In this document: one piece after another, positions 18,100 to 28,103 of the stretch | Numbering within the stretch: position 1 is the stretch's first letter | Layout of the letters: each line of letters opens with the position of its first letter | Assembly: GCA_022787145.1 (NCBI GenBank) | Contig: JALFVM010000032.1 | Location: 1-50,042, forward strand | From: Lachnospiraceae bacterium | GTDB taxonomy: Bacteria; Bacillota; Clostridia; Lachnospirales; Lachnospiraceae | Direction: 5' to 3' | Length of the DNA: 50,042 nt | Notes under the pieces: model-generated | Databases searched by the model: none | Told to the model about the DNA's origin: nothing | Seen by the model: only the letters and a program-made list of their open reading frames with translations | Program-made: the position numbers and the translations under genes

Positions 18100-18957
18100 A
18101 TGCGGAATATAAATTACAAAACAATGGCAGTTGATTTTGGGGCGGATGTGGCAGGCGGCATTCTCATTGCGGCGGGAACCTATAATTTTGCGGCAAATGC
18201 AGATTTTCCGATGGTGGGAGTCAATGGAATCGCGTTGATTTTTTATCATCTATTTGGAACTCCCATCGGTCTGGTGGCATTTCTCCTAAATATTCCGATT
18301 GCAATTTGTTGTTTTCGGATTCTGGGGCGAACGTTTTTTGTGCATTCGGTGCGAACAATCGTTGTCACCTCTCTGATTATGGATTATGTGGCACCCTTAT
18401 TTCCCGTGTATGAGGGAGAGAGGCTTCTGGCTGCACTTTGTACCGGTGTGTTGGCAGGACTGGGATTTGCGCTGATCTATATGCGCGGTTCCTCTACTGG
18501 CGGAGTGGATTTTATTATTTTGTCTATCAAGGCAAAACGTCCTCACATATCCATTGGAAAGATTACGTTTGCGATTGATCTGGCCGTGGTGCTGCTTGGA
18601 ACCATTTTAATCTCAGCAGATATCGATGGTCTGATTTATGGAGTAATCGTATCGTTTCTGATTTCGATTATGGTGGACAAAGTCATGTATGGAATTGATG
18701 CAGGAAAGATGGCATTGATCGTGACCGATCATCCAAAACAGGTGGCAGATGCCATCGTCAAGATTGCGGGGAGAGGTTCTACGTTTCTGCGAGGGCAGGG
18801 AAGCTATACCGGCGAAGAAAAGACGGTTGTCATGTGCGCTTGCAACAACAAGCAGATGTATCCGATTCGCAATGCGGTAAAAGAGATTGACGCCGGCGCA
18901 TTTGTGATTATAATGGAATCAAACGAGGTAATCGGAGAAGGATTCAAACCATATTAA
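18100..18957 (+). CDS. YitT family membrane protein
   Basis: The 285-residue protein has about five membrane helices (the YitT/DUF161 part, residues about 10-200, with GGVNGIA-like and GSSTGGVDFI motifs). A C-terminal cytosolic DUF2179 domain of about 80 residues follows (MALIVTDHPKQVADAIVKIA to EVIGEGF). Such proteins are common in Firmicutes but have no settled function. AAAAGGAG precedes the ATG. rfbF follows after 25 bp, so the two may share a transcript although they are functionally unrelated. Confidence 0.85.
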   Translation: MRNINYKTMAVDFGADVAGGILIAAGTYNFAANADFPMVGVNGIALIFYHLFGTPIGLVAFLLNIPIAICCFRILGRTFFVHSVRTIVVTSLIMDYVAPLFPVYEGERLLAALCTGVLAGLGFALIYMRGSSTGGVDFIILSIKAKRPHISIGKITFAIDLAVVLLGTILISADIDGLIYGVIVSFLISIMVDKVMYGIDAGKMALIVTDHPKQVADAIVKIAGRGSTFLRGQGSYTGEEKTVVMCACNNKQMYPIRNAVKEIDAGAFVIIMESNEVIGEGFKPY

Positions 18958-18982
18958 AAGAGGAGATACAGGAGAAAAAAGA

Positions 18983-19756
18983 ATGAAAGTTGTGATCTTA
19001 GCGGGCGGGTTCGGAACTCGTATCAGTGAGGAAAGTCACTTAAAACCAAAGCCAATGATTGAAATCGGGGAAAAACCGATTCTCTGGCACATTATGAAGA
19101 TGTATTCCCATTACGGGTTCAATGAATTTGTTATCTGCTGCGGCTACAAGCAGCATGTCATCAAAGAGTGGTTCGCAGACTACTACCTGCACAACAGTGA
19201 TATCACCTTTGATTTCACACAGGAAAATAAAATGATTGTCCACAATACCTTTCTCGATCCGTGGAAAGTAACACTTGTGGATACAGGGCTAAACACCATG
19301 ACTGGCGGCCGCATCAAGCGCGTGCGTGAATATCTGGAAGACGATACATTTATGCTGACTTACGGTGACGGGGTGGCAGATATTGATATTCCAAAGCTTC
19401 TGGAATACCATAAAGCGCATGGGAAAATGGCAACCATCACTGCGGCGCAGCCCGGCGGCCGTTTCGGAATCCTGGATATTCTGGAAGACGGAACGATCAC
19501 AAACTTCAAGGAAAAGAAGAAAGAAGATGGAGGGTGGATCAATGCCGGATTTATGGTGTTGGAGCAGTCTATCATGGATCTGATTGACGGCGATGATACC
19601 GTATTTGAACAGTATCCGCTGGCTGAGGCAGCCCGCAGAGGCGAGCTGAATGCCTACAAACATAAGGGATTCTGGCAGTGCATGGATACGCTGCGTGAGA
19701 AAAACATGCTGGAGAGCATGTGGCAGTCCGGCAAGGCACCGTGGAAAATCTGGTAA
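18983..19756 (+). CDS. rfbF: Glucose-1-phosphate cytidylyltransferase RfbF
   Basis: The 257-residue nucleotidyltransferase makes CDP-glucose from CTP and glucose-1-phosphate, the first step toward CDP-3,6-dideoxyhexoses. It has the N-terminal LAGGFGTRISEES and KPKPMIEIGEKPI motifs that bind the triphosphate, the VICCGYKQHVIKEWF segment, and YGDGVADID. The close of the protein (GFWQCMDTLREK, WKIW) is typical of RfbF/AscA. AGGAGATACAGGAG precedes the ATG. Its partners rfbG and rfbH lie 3.2 kb downstream, beyond groESL and a cyclase-family gene, which is an unusual separation. Confidence 0.95.
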   Translation: MKVVILAGGFGTRISEESHLKPKPMIEIGEKPILWHIMKMYSHYGFNEFVICCGYKQHVIKEWFADYYLHNSDITFDFTQENKMIVHNTFLDPWKVTLVDTGLNTMTGGRIKRVREYLEDDTFMLTYGDGVADIDIPKLLEYHKAHGKMATITAAQPGGRFGILDILEDGTITNFKEKKKEDGGWINAGFMVLEQSIMDLIDGDDTVFEQYPLAEAARRGELNAYKHKGFWQCMDTLREKNMLESMWQSGKAPWKIW

Positions 19757-19804
19757 GTGGGACAGGGGGTGGGATAGGGGACACAAACCTGTCCCCTGTC
19801 CCAC
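19757..19804. repeat. GC-rich palindrome directly after rfbF
   Basis: GTGGGACAGGGG (19757-19768) pairs perfectly with CCCCTGTCCCAC (19793-19804). A competing inner stem GGGGACA/TGTCCCC is also possible. No T-run follows, and a separate terminator lies at 19846. The GGGACAG/CTGTCCC theme recurs at 36361-36388. It resembles REP-like palindromes moved by TnpA-type proteins in other bacteria, but this is inference. Confidence 0.6.
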
Positions 19805-19845
19805 CAATAAAAAAGGAAATCAAAAGAAAACAAATTTATGCCGAT

Positions 19846-19891
19846 ACAGCCATACAGAGAGTTACTGCCATGCTCTTTGTATGGCTGTTTT
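19846..19891 (+). terminator. Terminator between rfbF and groES
   Basis: ACAGCCATACAGAGA (19846-19860) pairs over 15 bp, with one G-U pair, with TCTTTGTATGGCTGT (19874-19888), followed by TTT. It isolates groESL from rfbF transcription. Confidence 0.85.
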
Positions 19892-19955
19892 GTGCGGGTG
19901 GACTGTGGGGAGATTTCAGGTACTGTTTATCCGAAAAATTTTTTTGAAAAACCTA

Positions 19956-19983
19956 TTGACATCACAGAATAAAGTGTTATAAT
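19956..19983 (+). promoter_or_regulatory. Promoter of groES-groEL
   Basis: A consensus TTGACA (19956-19961) and TATAAT (19978-19983) with 16 bp spacing lie about 70 bp upstream of the CIRCE element. Confidence 0.8.
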
Positions 19984-20053
19984 ACTTTAAAAATAAATGG
20001 TTTAAAATTAAAATAATTACTTCGAAAGAAGTAACTATTTTTTGAAAATCAAT

Positions 20054-20080
20054 CTGGCACTCAATAATAAAGAGTGCTAG
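20054..20080. promoter_or_regulatory. CIRCE operator (HrcA binding site)
   Basis: The left arm CTGGCACTC (20054-20062) and right arm GAGTGCTAG (20072-20080) are separated by nine bases. This is close to the consensus TTAGCACTC-N9-GAGTGCTAA. It lies between promoter and groES, so HrcA should repress the operon and heat or protein damage should relieve it. Confidence 0.93.
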
Positions 20081-20105
20081 CAAAAAAGAAAGGCAGGTTA
20101 CAATT

Positions 20106-22021
<1,916 letters not shown>

Positions 22022-22077
22022 TGAGAATTATGAATGAAAGCTATAAATTAACTCTATAAGTTAAGAGGAAAAGAAGG

Positions 22078-22129
22078 GAGCTTCTATTCTGACAGAGGAA
22101 TCATCTGTTGGAATAGAGGCTCTATTTTT
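22078..22129 (+). terminator. Terminator of groESL
   Basis: GAGCTTCTATTC (22078-22089) pairs with GAATAGAGGCTC (22111-22122) around a loop that itself can pair. A T-rich tail follows to 22129. Confidence 0.85.
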
Positions 22130-22202
22130 GTGTCAGAAAGATGGTATTTCGTAGTATAATAAGAAGAGTAACACGCCAACGAATGAGATATGGAGAAAAA
22201 GT

Positions 22203-22805
22203 ATGAAGATTTATGATATTTCGCAGGAGATTTTTGGATGTGAGGTATATCCGGGGGATCCTGCACCTGAAAAAGAAGAATTATTAAAAATTTCAGATGG
22301 AGCTGTATGCAATCTGACAGCGTTTCACATGTGTGCGCACAATGGGACACATGTCGACGCACCGTATCATTTTTATGAAAATGGCAAGACCATCAGCGAA
22401 CTGGATCTGGAATGTTTTATTGGAATGGCTTATGTGGCAGAGCATGACGGCGTTGTCACAGCCCAGGATGCACGCTCTATCCTGGAAAGAGCGGCAGAGG
22501 CAGATGAGCAAGCAGCGAAGAGAATTTTGATAAAAGGAAAAGCAGTGGTATCTGTTGAGGCGGCGCAAATATTTGCAGAAGCAAAATTGTTGCTGATTGG
22601 AAACGAATCCCAGACTTTTGGAACGGAGGACGCACCGATGGAGGTCCATTTAAAACTTCTTAGTGCGCCGATGGTGCTTCTGGAGGGAATTCGTCTCGGA
22701 GAAGTTTCTGAAGGCGTATATTTCCTGAATGCAGCCCCAATTCATCTTGGAAATGGGGATGGCGCACCGTGCAGAGCCGTCCTCATGAAAAAACTCCGGA
22801 AGTAA
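22203..22805 (+). CDS. Cyclase family protein (kynurenine formamidase-like metal hydrolase)
   Basis: The 200-residue protein belongs to the 'putative cyclase' family of metal-dependent amide or ester hydrolases. The signature HNGTHVDAPYHF (residues about 46-57) supplies the metal ligands, and PGDPAPE and the C-terminal HLGNGDGAPCRAVL are typical. The substrate is unknown; there are no tryptophan-degradation genes nearby. A TATAAT at 22155-22160 without a good -35 may drive it. Its last codons (MKKLRK and the stop) lie within the 80-bp repeat at 22784-22862, which also occurs outside any gene at 143-223, so the C-terminal tail may have been contributed by the repeat. Confidence 0.82.
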   Translation: MKIYDISQEIFGCEVYPGDPAPEKEELLKISDGAVCNLTAFHMCAHNGTHVDAPYHFYENGKTISELDLECFIGMAYVAEHDGVVTAQDARSILERAAEADEQAAKRILIKGKAVVSVEAAQIFAEAKLLLIGNESQTFGTEDAPMEVHLKLLSAPMVLLEGIRLGEVSEGVYFLNAAPIHLGNGDGAPCRAVLMKKLRK

Positions 22806-22862
22806 TCACCACCCCTGTCGGTTGAAAGTGTTTCGTTGACCAGGAAAGTGGTGCACATACGA
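22784..22862. repeat. Interspersed repeat of about 80 bp, copy 2
   Basis: This copy matches 143-223 from CATGAAAAAACTCCGGAAG to ACATACGA with scattered differences and a two-base length change. It begins inside the end of the cyclase-family gene and reaches into the intergenic region before rfbG. Confidence 0.7.
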
Positions 22863-22910
22863 ATACAAACAGGAATTTAAGGTGCAGTTTGTATTTCAGG
22901 TTCCTTTTTT
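22862..22910 (+). terminator. Possible terminator before rfbG
   Basis: AATACAAAC (22862-22870) pairs with GTTTGTATT (22887-22895). Six T follow at 22905-22910, a little further from the stem than usual. An alternative GGAATTT/GGTTCC stem ends right at the T-run. Confidence 0.6.
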
Positions 22911-22973
22911 GTCTGTTTTGTATTACAATAACTATATCTATGCAATGAATTTTACAAGAATAAAAGGAGCAAT

Positions 22974-24044
22974 ATGAATCAGTTAGATTTTTATAGAGGG
23001 AAAAAAGTTCTGGTGACGGGACATACCGGTTTTAAGGGAACCTGGCTTTGTAAGATGCTTGTGATGGCAGGGGCTGAGGTGACTGGTTATTCTTTGAATC
23101 CGCCGACCAGTCCGAGCCTGTTTGCCTTGAGTCATATGGAAGAGCAGATGCATTCAATGATTGGCGACGTGCGTGACCTGGCGCATTTGAAACAGGTGAT
23201 GGAACAGACGCAGCCGGAAATCGTGCTGCATCTGGCAGCGCAGCCGATCGTGCGGGATTCTTATAAGGATCCTGTTTATACATATGAAACGAATGTGATG
23301 GGAACTGTGAACATTCTGGAGTGCATTCGCCAGACAAACTGTGTTCGTTCGTTTTTGAATGTCACGACGGATAAAGTATATCACAACAATGAGTGGGAGT
23401 GGGGCTATCGGGAGACGGATCCGCTGGACGGATACGACCCTTATTCCAACAGCAAATCCTGCTCTGAGCTTGTGACACACAGCTATAAGAACTCGTTTTT
23501 TGCGGACGGTTCAGTGGCAATCTCCACGGCACGTGCCGGAAATGTGATCGGCGGAGGCGATTTTGCCAACGACCGTATCATTCCGGACTGCATCCGTGCG
23601 GCCAGCGAGAAAAAAAGCATTGGCGTGCGAAATCCGCATTCCACACGTCCGTTCCAGCATGTACTGGAGCCGCTCTGTGCTTACCTGATGATTGCGCAGA
23701 AGCAGTATGAGGATGGCAGCTATGCCGGTTATTACAATGTGGGACCGGACGACAAAGACTGTGTGACGACTGGAGAACTGGTGGAACTCTTCTGCCAGTC
23801 ATGGGGAGAAGGGCAGACCTGGGAAAATCATTTTGTGGGAGGACCTCACGAGGCGAATTTTCTGAAACTGGATTGCTCGAAAATCAAGCATACCTTTGGA
23901 TGGAAACCGGTCTGGGGTGTGAAGGAAGCCATCGAAAAGACGGTAGAGTGGTCAAAAGCCTGGCTTGCAGGTGCGGATATCAATGATGTTATGCAGCAGC
24001 AGATTCTTGATTTTGTAAATGGATGTTGTGGTTGTAAAGGATAG
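22974..24044 (+). CDS. rfbG: CDP-glucose 4,6-dehydratase RfbG
   Basis: The 356-residue extended short-chain dehydrogenase converts CDP-glucose to CDP-4-keto-6-deoxyglucose using bound NAD. The Rossmann motif VTGHTGFKGTWL is at residues about 14-25. The catalytic YxxxK is Y-S-N-S-K within DPYSNSKSCSE, and TTDKVYHN supplies the catalytic Thr-Asp-Lys region. RNPHSTRPFQHVLEPL is diagnostic of the CDP-glucose branch. AAAGGAG precedes the ATG. It acts after RfbF and before RfbH. A weak promoter (TTGTCT near 22909 and TATATC about 18 bp later) may start the sugar operon here. Confidence 0.95.
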   Translation: MNQLDFYRGKKVLVTGHTGFKGTWLCKMLVMAGAEVTGYSLNPPTSPSLFALSHMEEQMHSMIGDVRDLAHLKQVMEQTQPEIVLHLAAQPIVRDSYKDPVYTYETNVMGTVNILECIRQTNCVRSFLNVTTDKVYHNNEWEWGYRETDPLDGYDPYSNSKSCSELVTHSYKNSFFADGSVAISTARAGNVIGGGDFANDRIIPDCIRAASEKKSIGVRNPHSTRPFQHVLEPLCAYLMIAQKQYEDGSYAGYYNVGPDDKDCVTTGELVELFCQSWGEGQTWENHFVGGPHEANFLKLDCSKIKHTFGWKPVWGVKEAIEKTVEWSKAWLAGADINDVMQQQILDFVNGCCGCKG

Positions 24045-24086
24045 AAAAAGGAAAAATAGAAAGAGAAAAGATAGAAAGGGAAAATT

Positions 24087-25427
24087 ATGTTTGAAAATAT
24101 GACAGAGGATCAGGCAAAAAAGCAGATCCTGGATATGGTAGAGGAATATTGCGGCAGATTTCACAATCAGTCGAAGGAATTTCATGAGGGGGACCGCATT
24201 CCATATGCATCCCGCGTGTACGATTCAGAGGAAATGGTAAATCTCGTAGACAGCGCGCTGGAGTTCTGGCTCACGGCCGGAAGATATGCCGATCAGTTTG
24301 AGAAGGAGTTTGCAAAATACCTGCAGGTGCGTTTCTGTTCTCTGGTAAACTCCGGTTCTTCTGCAAATCTTCTCGCGTTCATGGCACTGACTTCCCCGCT
24401 TCTTGGTGAGCGTCAGATTCTGCCGGGAGACGAAGTGATTACGGTGGCAGCAGGATTCCCGACAACGGTATCTCCGATGATTCAGTATGGAGCAGTCCCG
24501 GTGTTTGTGGATGTGGCAATTCCGCAGTACAACATTGATCCGACAAAGCTGGAGGAAGCCGTTTCTCCAAAGACAAAAGCGGTGATGCTGGCACATACGC
24601 TTGGAAATCCGTTTGATCTGAAAGCTCTGAAGGATTTCTGTGAAAAATATAACCTCTGGCTCATCGAGGACAACTGCGATGCACTCGGCTCCAGATATAC
24701 GATTGACGGGGAGGACAAGCTGACTGGAACCGTCGGAGACATCGGTACTTCCAGTTTTTATCCGCCGCATCATATGACAATGGGAGAGGGTGGTGCTGTC
24801 TACACGAACAATCCGTTGCTGCACAAGATTGTACGCTCCTTCCGTGATTGGGGACGCGACTGTGTATGTCCTTCCGGATGCGACAACCTGTGCGGTCATC
24901 GTTTCGACAAACAGTATGGAGAACTGCCGCTTGGCTATGACCACAAATATGTGTACTCTCATTTTGGATACAACCTCAAGGCAACAGAAATGCAGGCAGC
25001 TATTGGCTGTGCACAGCTGAAAAAATTCCCGGGATTTATTGAGCGCAGACGCCACAATTTTGACCGTCTGATGGCAGGGCTTCGGGGAACCGAGGATCAG
25101 TTTATCCTTCCGGTGCCGTGTGAGAATTCCACGCCAAGCTGGTTTGGATTCTTGATTACCTGTAAGGAAGGTGTGGACCGAAATAAGGTGGTTCAGTATG
25201 TGGAGAGCAAAGGCGTGCAGACACGTATGCTGTTTGCCGGAAATCTCACCAAACATCCATGTTTTGACCAGATGCGTGAAAAAGGTGAAGGTTACCGCAT
25301 CGTTGGAACACTGGAAAATACAGACCGCATCATGACAGATACCTTCTGGGTTGGTCTGTATCCGGGCATGACAGATGAAAAAATTGACTATATGGCAAAA
25401 GTCATCAAAGAAGCTGCAAATATGTAA
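24087..25427 (+). CDS. rfbH: CDP-4-keto-6-deoxyglucose 3-dehydrase (E1, RfbH)
   Basis: The 446-residue enzyme uses PMP and a [2Fe-2S] cluster to remove the C3 hydroxyl. It has the aminotransferase fold, but the usual PLP lysine is replaced by His in FYPPHHMTMGEGG (His228/His229), as in E1. The cluster cysteines are visible in DCVCPSGCDNLC (Cys259, 261, 265 and 269), and NSGSSANLLAF and GYNLKATEMQAAIG are conserved. E1 normally needs an E3 flavin/iron-sulfur reductase; no E3 gene is in this window. The product would be CDP-3,6-dideoxy-4-keto-D-glucose. It is 42 bp after rfbG. Confidence 0.95.
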   Translation: MFENMTEDQAKKQILDMVEEYCGRFHNQSKEFHEGDRIPYASRVYDSEEMVNLVDSALEFWLTAGRYADQFEKEFAKYLQVRFCSLVNSGSSANLLAFMALTSPLLGERQILPGDEVITVAAGFPTTVSPMIQYGAVPVFVDVAIPQYNIDPTKLEEAVSPKTKAVMLAHTLGNPFDLKALKDFCEKYNLWLIEDNCDALGSRYTIDGEDKLTGTVGDIGTSSFYPPHHMTMGEGGAVYTNNPLLHKIVRSFRDWGRDCVCPSGCDNLCGHRFDKQYGELPLGYDHKYVYSHFGYNLKATEMQAAIGCAQLKKFPGFIERRRHNFDRLMAGLRGTEDQFILPVPCENSTPSWFGFLITCKEGVDRNKVVQYVESKGVQTRMLFAGNLTKHPCFDQMREKGEGYRIVGTLENTDRIMTDTFWVGLYPGMTDEKIDYMAKVIKEAANM

Positions 25428-25430
25428 GGC

Positions 25431-25527
25431 AGTATAAAGTCTGTAAAAAAACAGAGTTAAAAAATGGCTCCATAGAGTAGTGTAAAGTCGCCTATAAAAG
25501 AATGAAGCTAAAAAATGGCTCCATAGC
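25431..25527 (+). repeat. Two tandem copies of a 45-48-bp repeat before the first CapK gene
   Basis: Copy A (25431-25476) and copy B (25478-25526) both end in AAAAAATGGCTCCATAG, and B begins TAGTGTAAAGTCGCCTAT. A third copy lies at 38964-39013, again just upstream of a ribosome binding site. The pattern could be a solo terminal repeat of an insertion sequence or a regulatory element; no transposase is near. The rfbH gene ends at 25427 and the next gene starts 15 bp after copy B. Confidence 0.65.
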
Positions 25528-25541
25528 CAGGAGGATAAGAG

Positions 25542-26855
25542 ATGATAATAGACGAAAAATTGCGCTGGTTCGGATTCTGGACGCTGGACAGGCTGCGCGG
25601 CGGACAGGTGCGCAAATATTACAATCAGATCCGGGAGGGTTACCAGAAGGGAACGTCCATCGAAGAAAATAACAAAAAGATCCAGAAGCTGATTGCCCAC
25701 GCGGTGAGAACGACAGAGTTTTATAAAGAGTACCGTGAAGATACGCCGTTGGAGCAGCTGCCGGTGGTGAACAAGGATACGTTCCGCAACAATTACGATG
25801 CGTTTCTTTCGGATGTGTATAAGCAGGCGTCAGACAACCGGATTATGTGCACAAGCGGCTCCACGGGAACGCCGCTTTCGATGGTACAGAACAAAGATAA
25901 GATCAATCACAACACAGCGGGCGGTATTTTTCTCGGTGCTGTGGGAGGTTATTACATTGGCATGAAAGAAGCTTTTATCCGTGTGTGGGTGAATAATGTA
26001 AGAAAAAGCAAATTTCAGCTTCTGGCAGAAAACATGATTATGATGGACAGCTCTGCTATGGATGATGAGGCTCTTGAGAAAATGCTTGGCGTCATTGAGA
26101 AGAAAAAAGTCAAATGTCTGGTCGGCTATTCCTCGGCACTCGGAGAAATCAGTCGTTATATCAAGGAACATCAGGTGGATACTTCAAAGTTTTGTGTGCG
26201 TTCTATCATTCCAATTTCCGAGAGTATGCCAGTTGGCGTGCGTCAGGATCTGAAGAAACAGTTTGGTTGTCCGGTGCGTGCCTGGTATTCCAATGAGGAA
26301 AATGGAATTATGGGAATCCAGCGTCTCGAGGATGAGAGCTATCATATCGATACGGAGAGCTATTACTATGAAATCTTGAAGCTGGATTCGGATGAGCCGG
26401 CCGAGCCGGGGGAATTGGGACGAATTGTCATCACCGATTTGTACAATTACGCGTTTCCAATTCTTCGCTATGACAACGGAGACCTTGCAATTGCAGAGAA
26501 AAAGGTGAAAAACGGCCGTTACCAGTTATTTCTGAAAGAACTTTACGGACGAAGAAGTGATATGATTTATGACTGTAACGGAAAAGCCGTGACGCCTTAT
26601 ATCATCACCAACAATATGTGGGATGTCAAAGGTGTGAAGCAGTTCCGCTTTATTCAGGAGACAGAGACTTCTTATACATTGTGGCTCAACGGAGACAGAG
26701 AAAAGATGAATGTGGAGGATATTCTCTCACGCATTCAGCCGTATCTGGGAGAAGAAGCACAGATTAAGATTGATTATGTGGATGAGATTCCTGTGCTCAA
26801 TTCCGGAAAGCGCAAGTATATTGAAAACCGCTGTGAAAAATATAAAGGTAAGTAA
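25542..26855 (+). CDS. CapK/PaaK-like adenylate-forming ligase, copy 1
   Basis: The 437-residue protein resembles phenylacetate-CoA ligase and the capsule protein CapK. The ATP-binding loop CTSGSTGTPLS lies near residue 107, YSNEENGIMGIQ and the GELGRIVITDLYNYAFPILRY strand mark the adenylation core, and GDREKMN/NSGKRKYIENRC mark the C-terminal lid. Such enzymes activate a carboxylate as AMP ester. In surface-sugar clusters the acceptor is unknown, possibly an acyl or amino acid decoration. AGGAGG precedes the ATG. A paralogue at 28104 lies beyond the flippase gene. Function beyond the fold is not known. Confidence 0.8.
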   Translation: MIIDEKLRWFGFWTLDRLRGGQVRKYYNQIREGYQKGTSIEENNKKIQKLIAHAVRTTEFYKEYREDTPLEQLPVVNKDTFRNNYDAFLSDVYKQASDNRIMCTSGSTGTPLSMVQNKDKINHNTAGGIFLGAVGGYYIGMKEAFIRVWVNNVRKSKFQLLAENMIMMDSSAMDDEALEKMLGVIEKKKVKCLVGYSSALGEISRYIKEHQVDTSKFCVRSIIPISESMPVGVRQDLKKQFGCPVRAWYSNEENGIMGIQRLEDESYHIDTESYYYEILKLDSDEPAEPGELGRIVITDLYNYAFPILRYDNGDLAIAEKKVKNGRYQLFLKELYGRRSDMIYDCNGKAVTPYIITNNMWDVKGVKQFRFIQETETSYTLWLNGDREKMNVEDILSRIQPYLGEEAQIKIDYVDEIPVLNSGKRKYIENRCEKYKGK

Positions 26856-26858
26856 AAA

Positions 26859-28073
26859 TTGAAAGAAAAAGAACAAGGAAAGAAAATTATAGGAAATACA
26901 GCATATACCATGGGTGGTGCCCTTTTGATGAACGGTATTCTGCAGCTGATGATTTATCCGCTGCTGAACCGGTTCATGGGGAGTGATCAGCTTGGTGTGC
27001 TGCTGTATATGATGGGGCTGGTGGCAATTCTCTGTCCTTCTGTGGGACAGGCGTTAAATACCAGCCGTCTTGTTGTGCGCAGAACGTATGATGTGGCAAA
27101 TGGGGACTATACCAGTCTGCTGTTTTTGTTTGGAGGAATCGGTACGGCTGTGGCTCTTGCCATTGCCGGAAAATCTCTGCACACACCGTGGGAGGCTGTT
27201 TTGACAGCTCTTTTGTTTATGACAACGATTTTTCGTTATTACGGAGACGTGGCATACAGACTGAACCTGAATTATAAAAAATACTTCTATTATTATGTGG
27301 TCTTGTCTGTTGGATATGTCATCGGTTTTGGACTGTATTTGCTGACGGATAACTGGTTTTTGATTTTCCTGACAGGTGAGGCCTTATCACTGGTGTATCT
27401 GGCTGTGACAGGAACGATATTTCATCAGTTCCTCAAGACGGGGAAATACTGGAACGTGGCATTTCAGCGTGGCGGATTTCTCGTATTTTCTTATCTCATT
27501 ACGAACCTGACGCTGAATATGGATCGTCTGGTGCTCAAAGAACTGATCGGTGATCTGGCTGTGACGCAGTATTATGTGACTTCCCTGATTGGAAAAACCA
27601 TGGTACTTTTGATTGCGCCGGTTAACACGATTATTATTTCCTATCTCACTAAGAGAAAAGAAAATCTGAACAAAAAGCAGTTTCTTCTGTTTGTGGGAAT
27701 TGGAGCAGGTGTGACACTTGTATTTTTCCTGTTTGCACAGATTGGAACGCCGCTGTTTGTCTGGCTGTTTTACAGAGATTTGTATGAATCTGTGAAGCAT
27801 ATGGTGACGATTGTGAATCTTACACAAGTACTAGGACTGTTTTCTGCGTATCTGTTTATTGTAGTTTTGACGTTTACGGAAGAAAAATGGCAGTTGATTT
27901 TGCAGATTGCCCACCTGGTGATTATGATAGGGCTTGTGTTGCTTTCTGCGGGAAATCATGGCATAATGGGATTTGCCAAAGCAGTGCTGATTGCCAATGC
28001 CATCCGTGTTCTTGCAGTAATTGTGCTGGGGCTTTTGAAGGTAGAGAAAGAGCAGCAACCGGAGGATAATTAG
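26859..28073 (+). CDS. Wzx-like oligosaccharide flippase
   Basis: The 404-residue membrane protein has about twelve hydrophobic helices of the polysaccharide transport (MOP superfamily) type, starting KIIGNTAYTMGGALLMNGIL with the N-terminal half containing YPLLNRFMG. It would turn undecaprenyl-linked sugar units to the outer face of the membrane. The start is TTG at 26859 behind AAAGGTAAG, 3 bp after the first CapK gene. Position between two CapK-like ligases and beside CDP-sugar genes supports a surface-glycan role. It is shorter and more divergent than classical Wzx, so the substrate cannot be told. Confidence 0.75.
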   Translation: MKEKEQGKKIIGNTAYTMGGALLMNGILQLMIYPLLNRFMGSDQLGVLLYMMGLVAILCPSVGQALNTSRLVVRRTYDVANGDYTSLLFLFGGIGTAVALAIAGKSLHTPWEAVLTALLFMTTIFRYYGDVAYRLNLNYKKYFYYYVVLSVGYVIGFGLYLLTDNWFLIFLTGEALSLVYLAVTGTIFHQFLKTGKYWNVAFQRGGFLVFSYLITNLTLNMDRLVLKELIGDLAVTQYYVTSLIGKTMVLLIAPVNTIIISYLTKRKENLNKKQFLLFVGIGAGVTLVFFLFAQIGTPLFVWLFYRDLYESVKHMVTIVNLTQVLGLFSAYLFIVVLTFTEEKWQLILQIAHLVIMIGLVLLSAGNHGIMGFAKAVLIANAIRVLAVIVLGLLKVEKEQQPEDN

Positions 28074-28103
28074 CAGGAAGCTTTGACAGAAATGGAGGTT
28101 ATG

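Noticed and set aside
19650..19982. Open frames running from the rfbF end into the groES promoter region
   Set aside because: They cross the palindrome, a terminator and the groESL promoter and encode nothing recognisable.
24225..25700. A 491-codon minus-strand frame opposite rfbH and the first CapK gene
   Set aside because: It overlaps two clearly real genes on the other strand and shows no recognisable domain. It is a by-product of codon bias.
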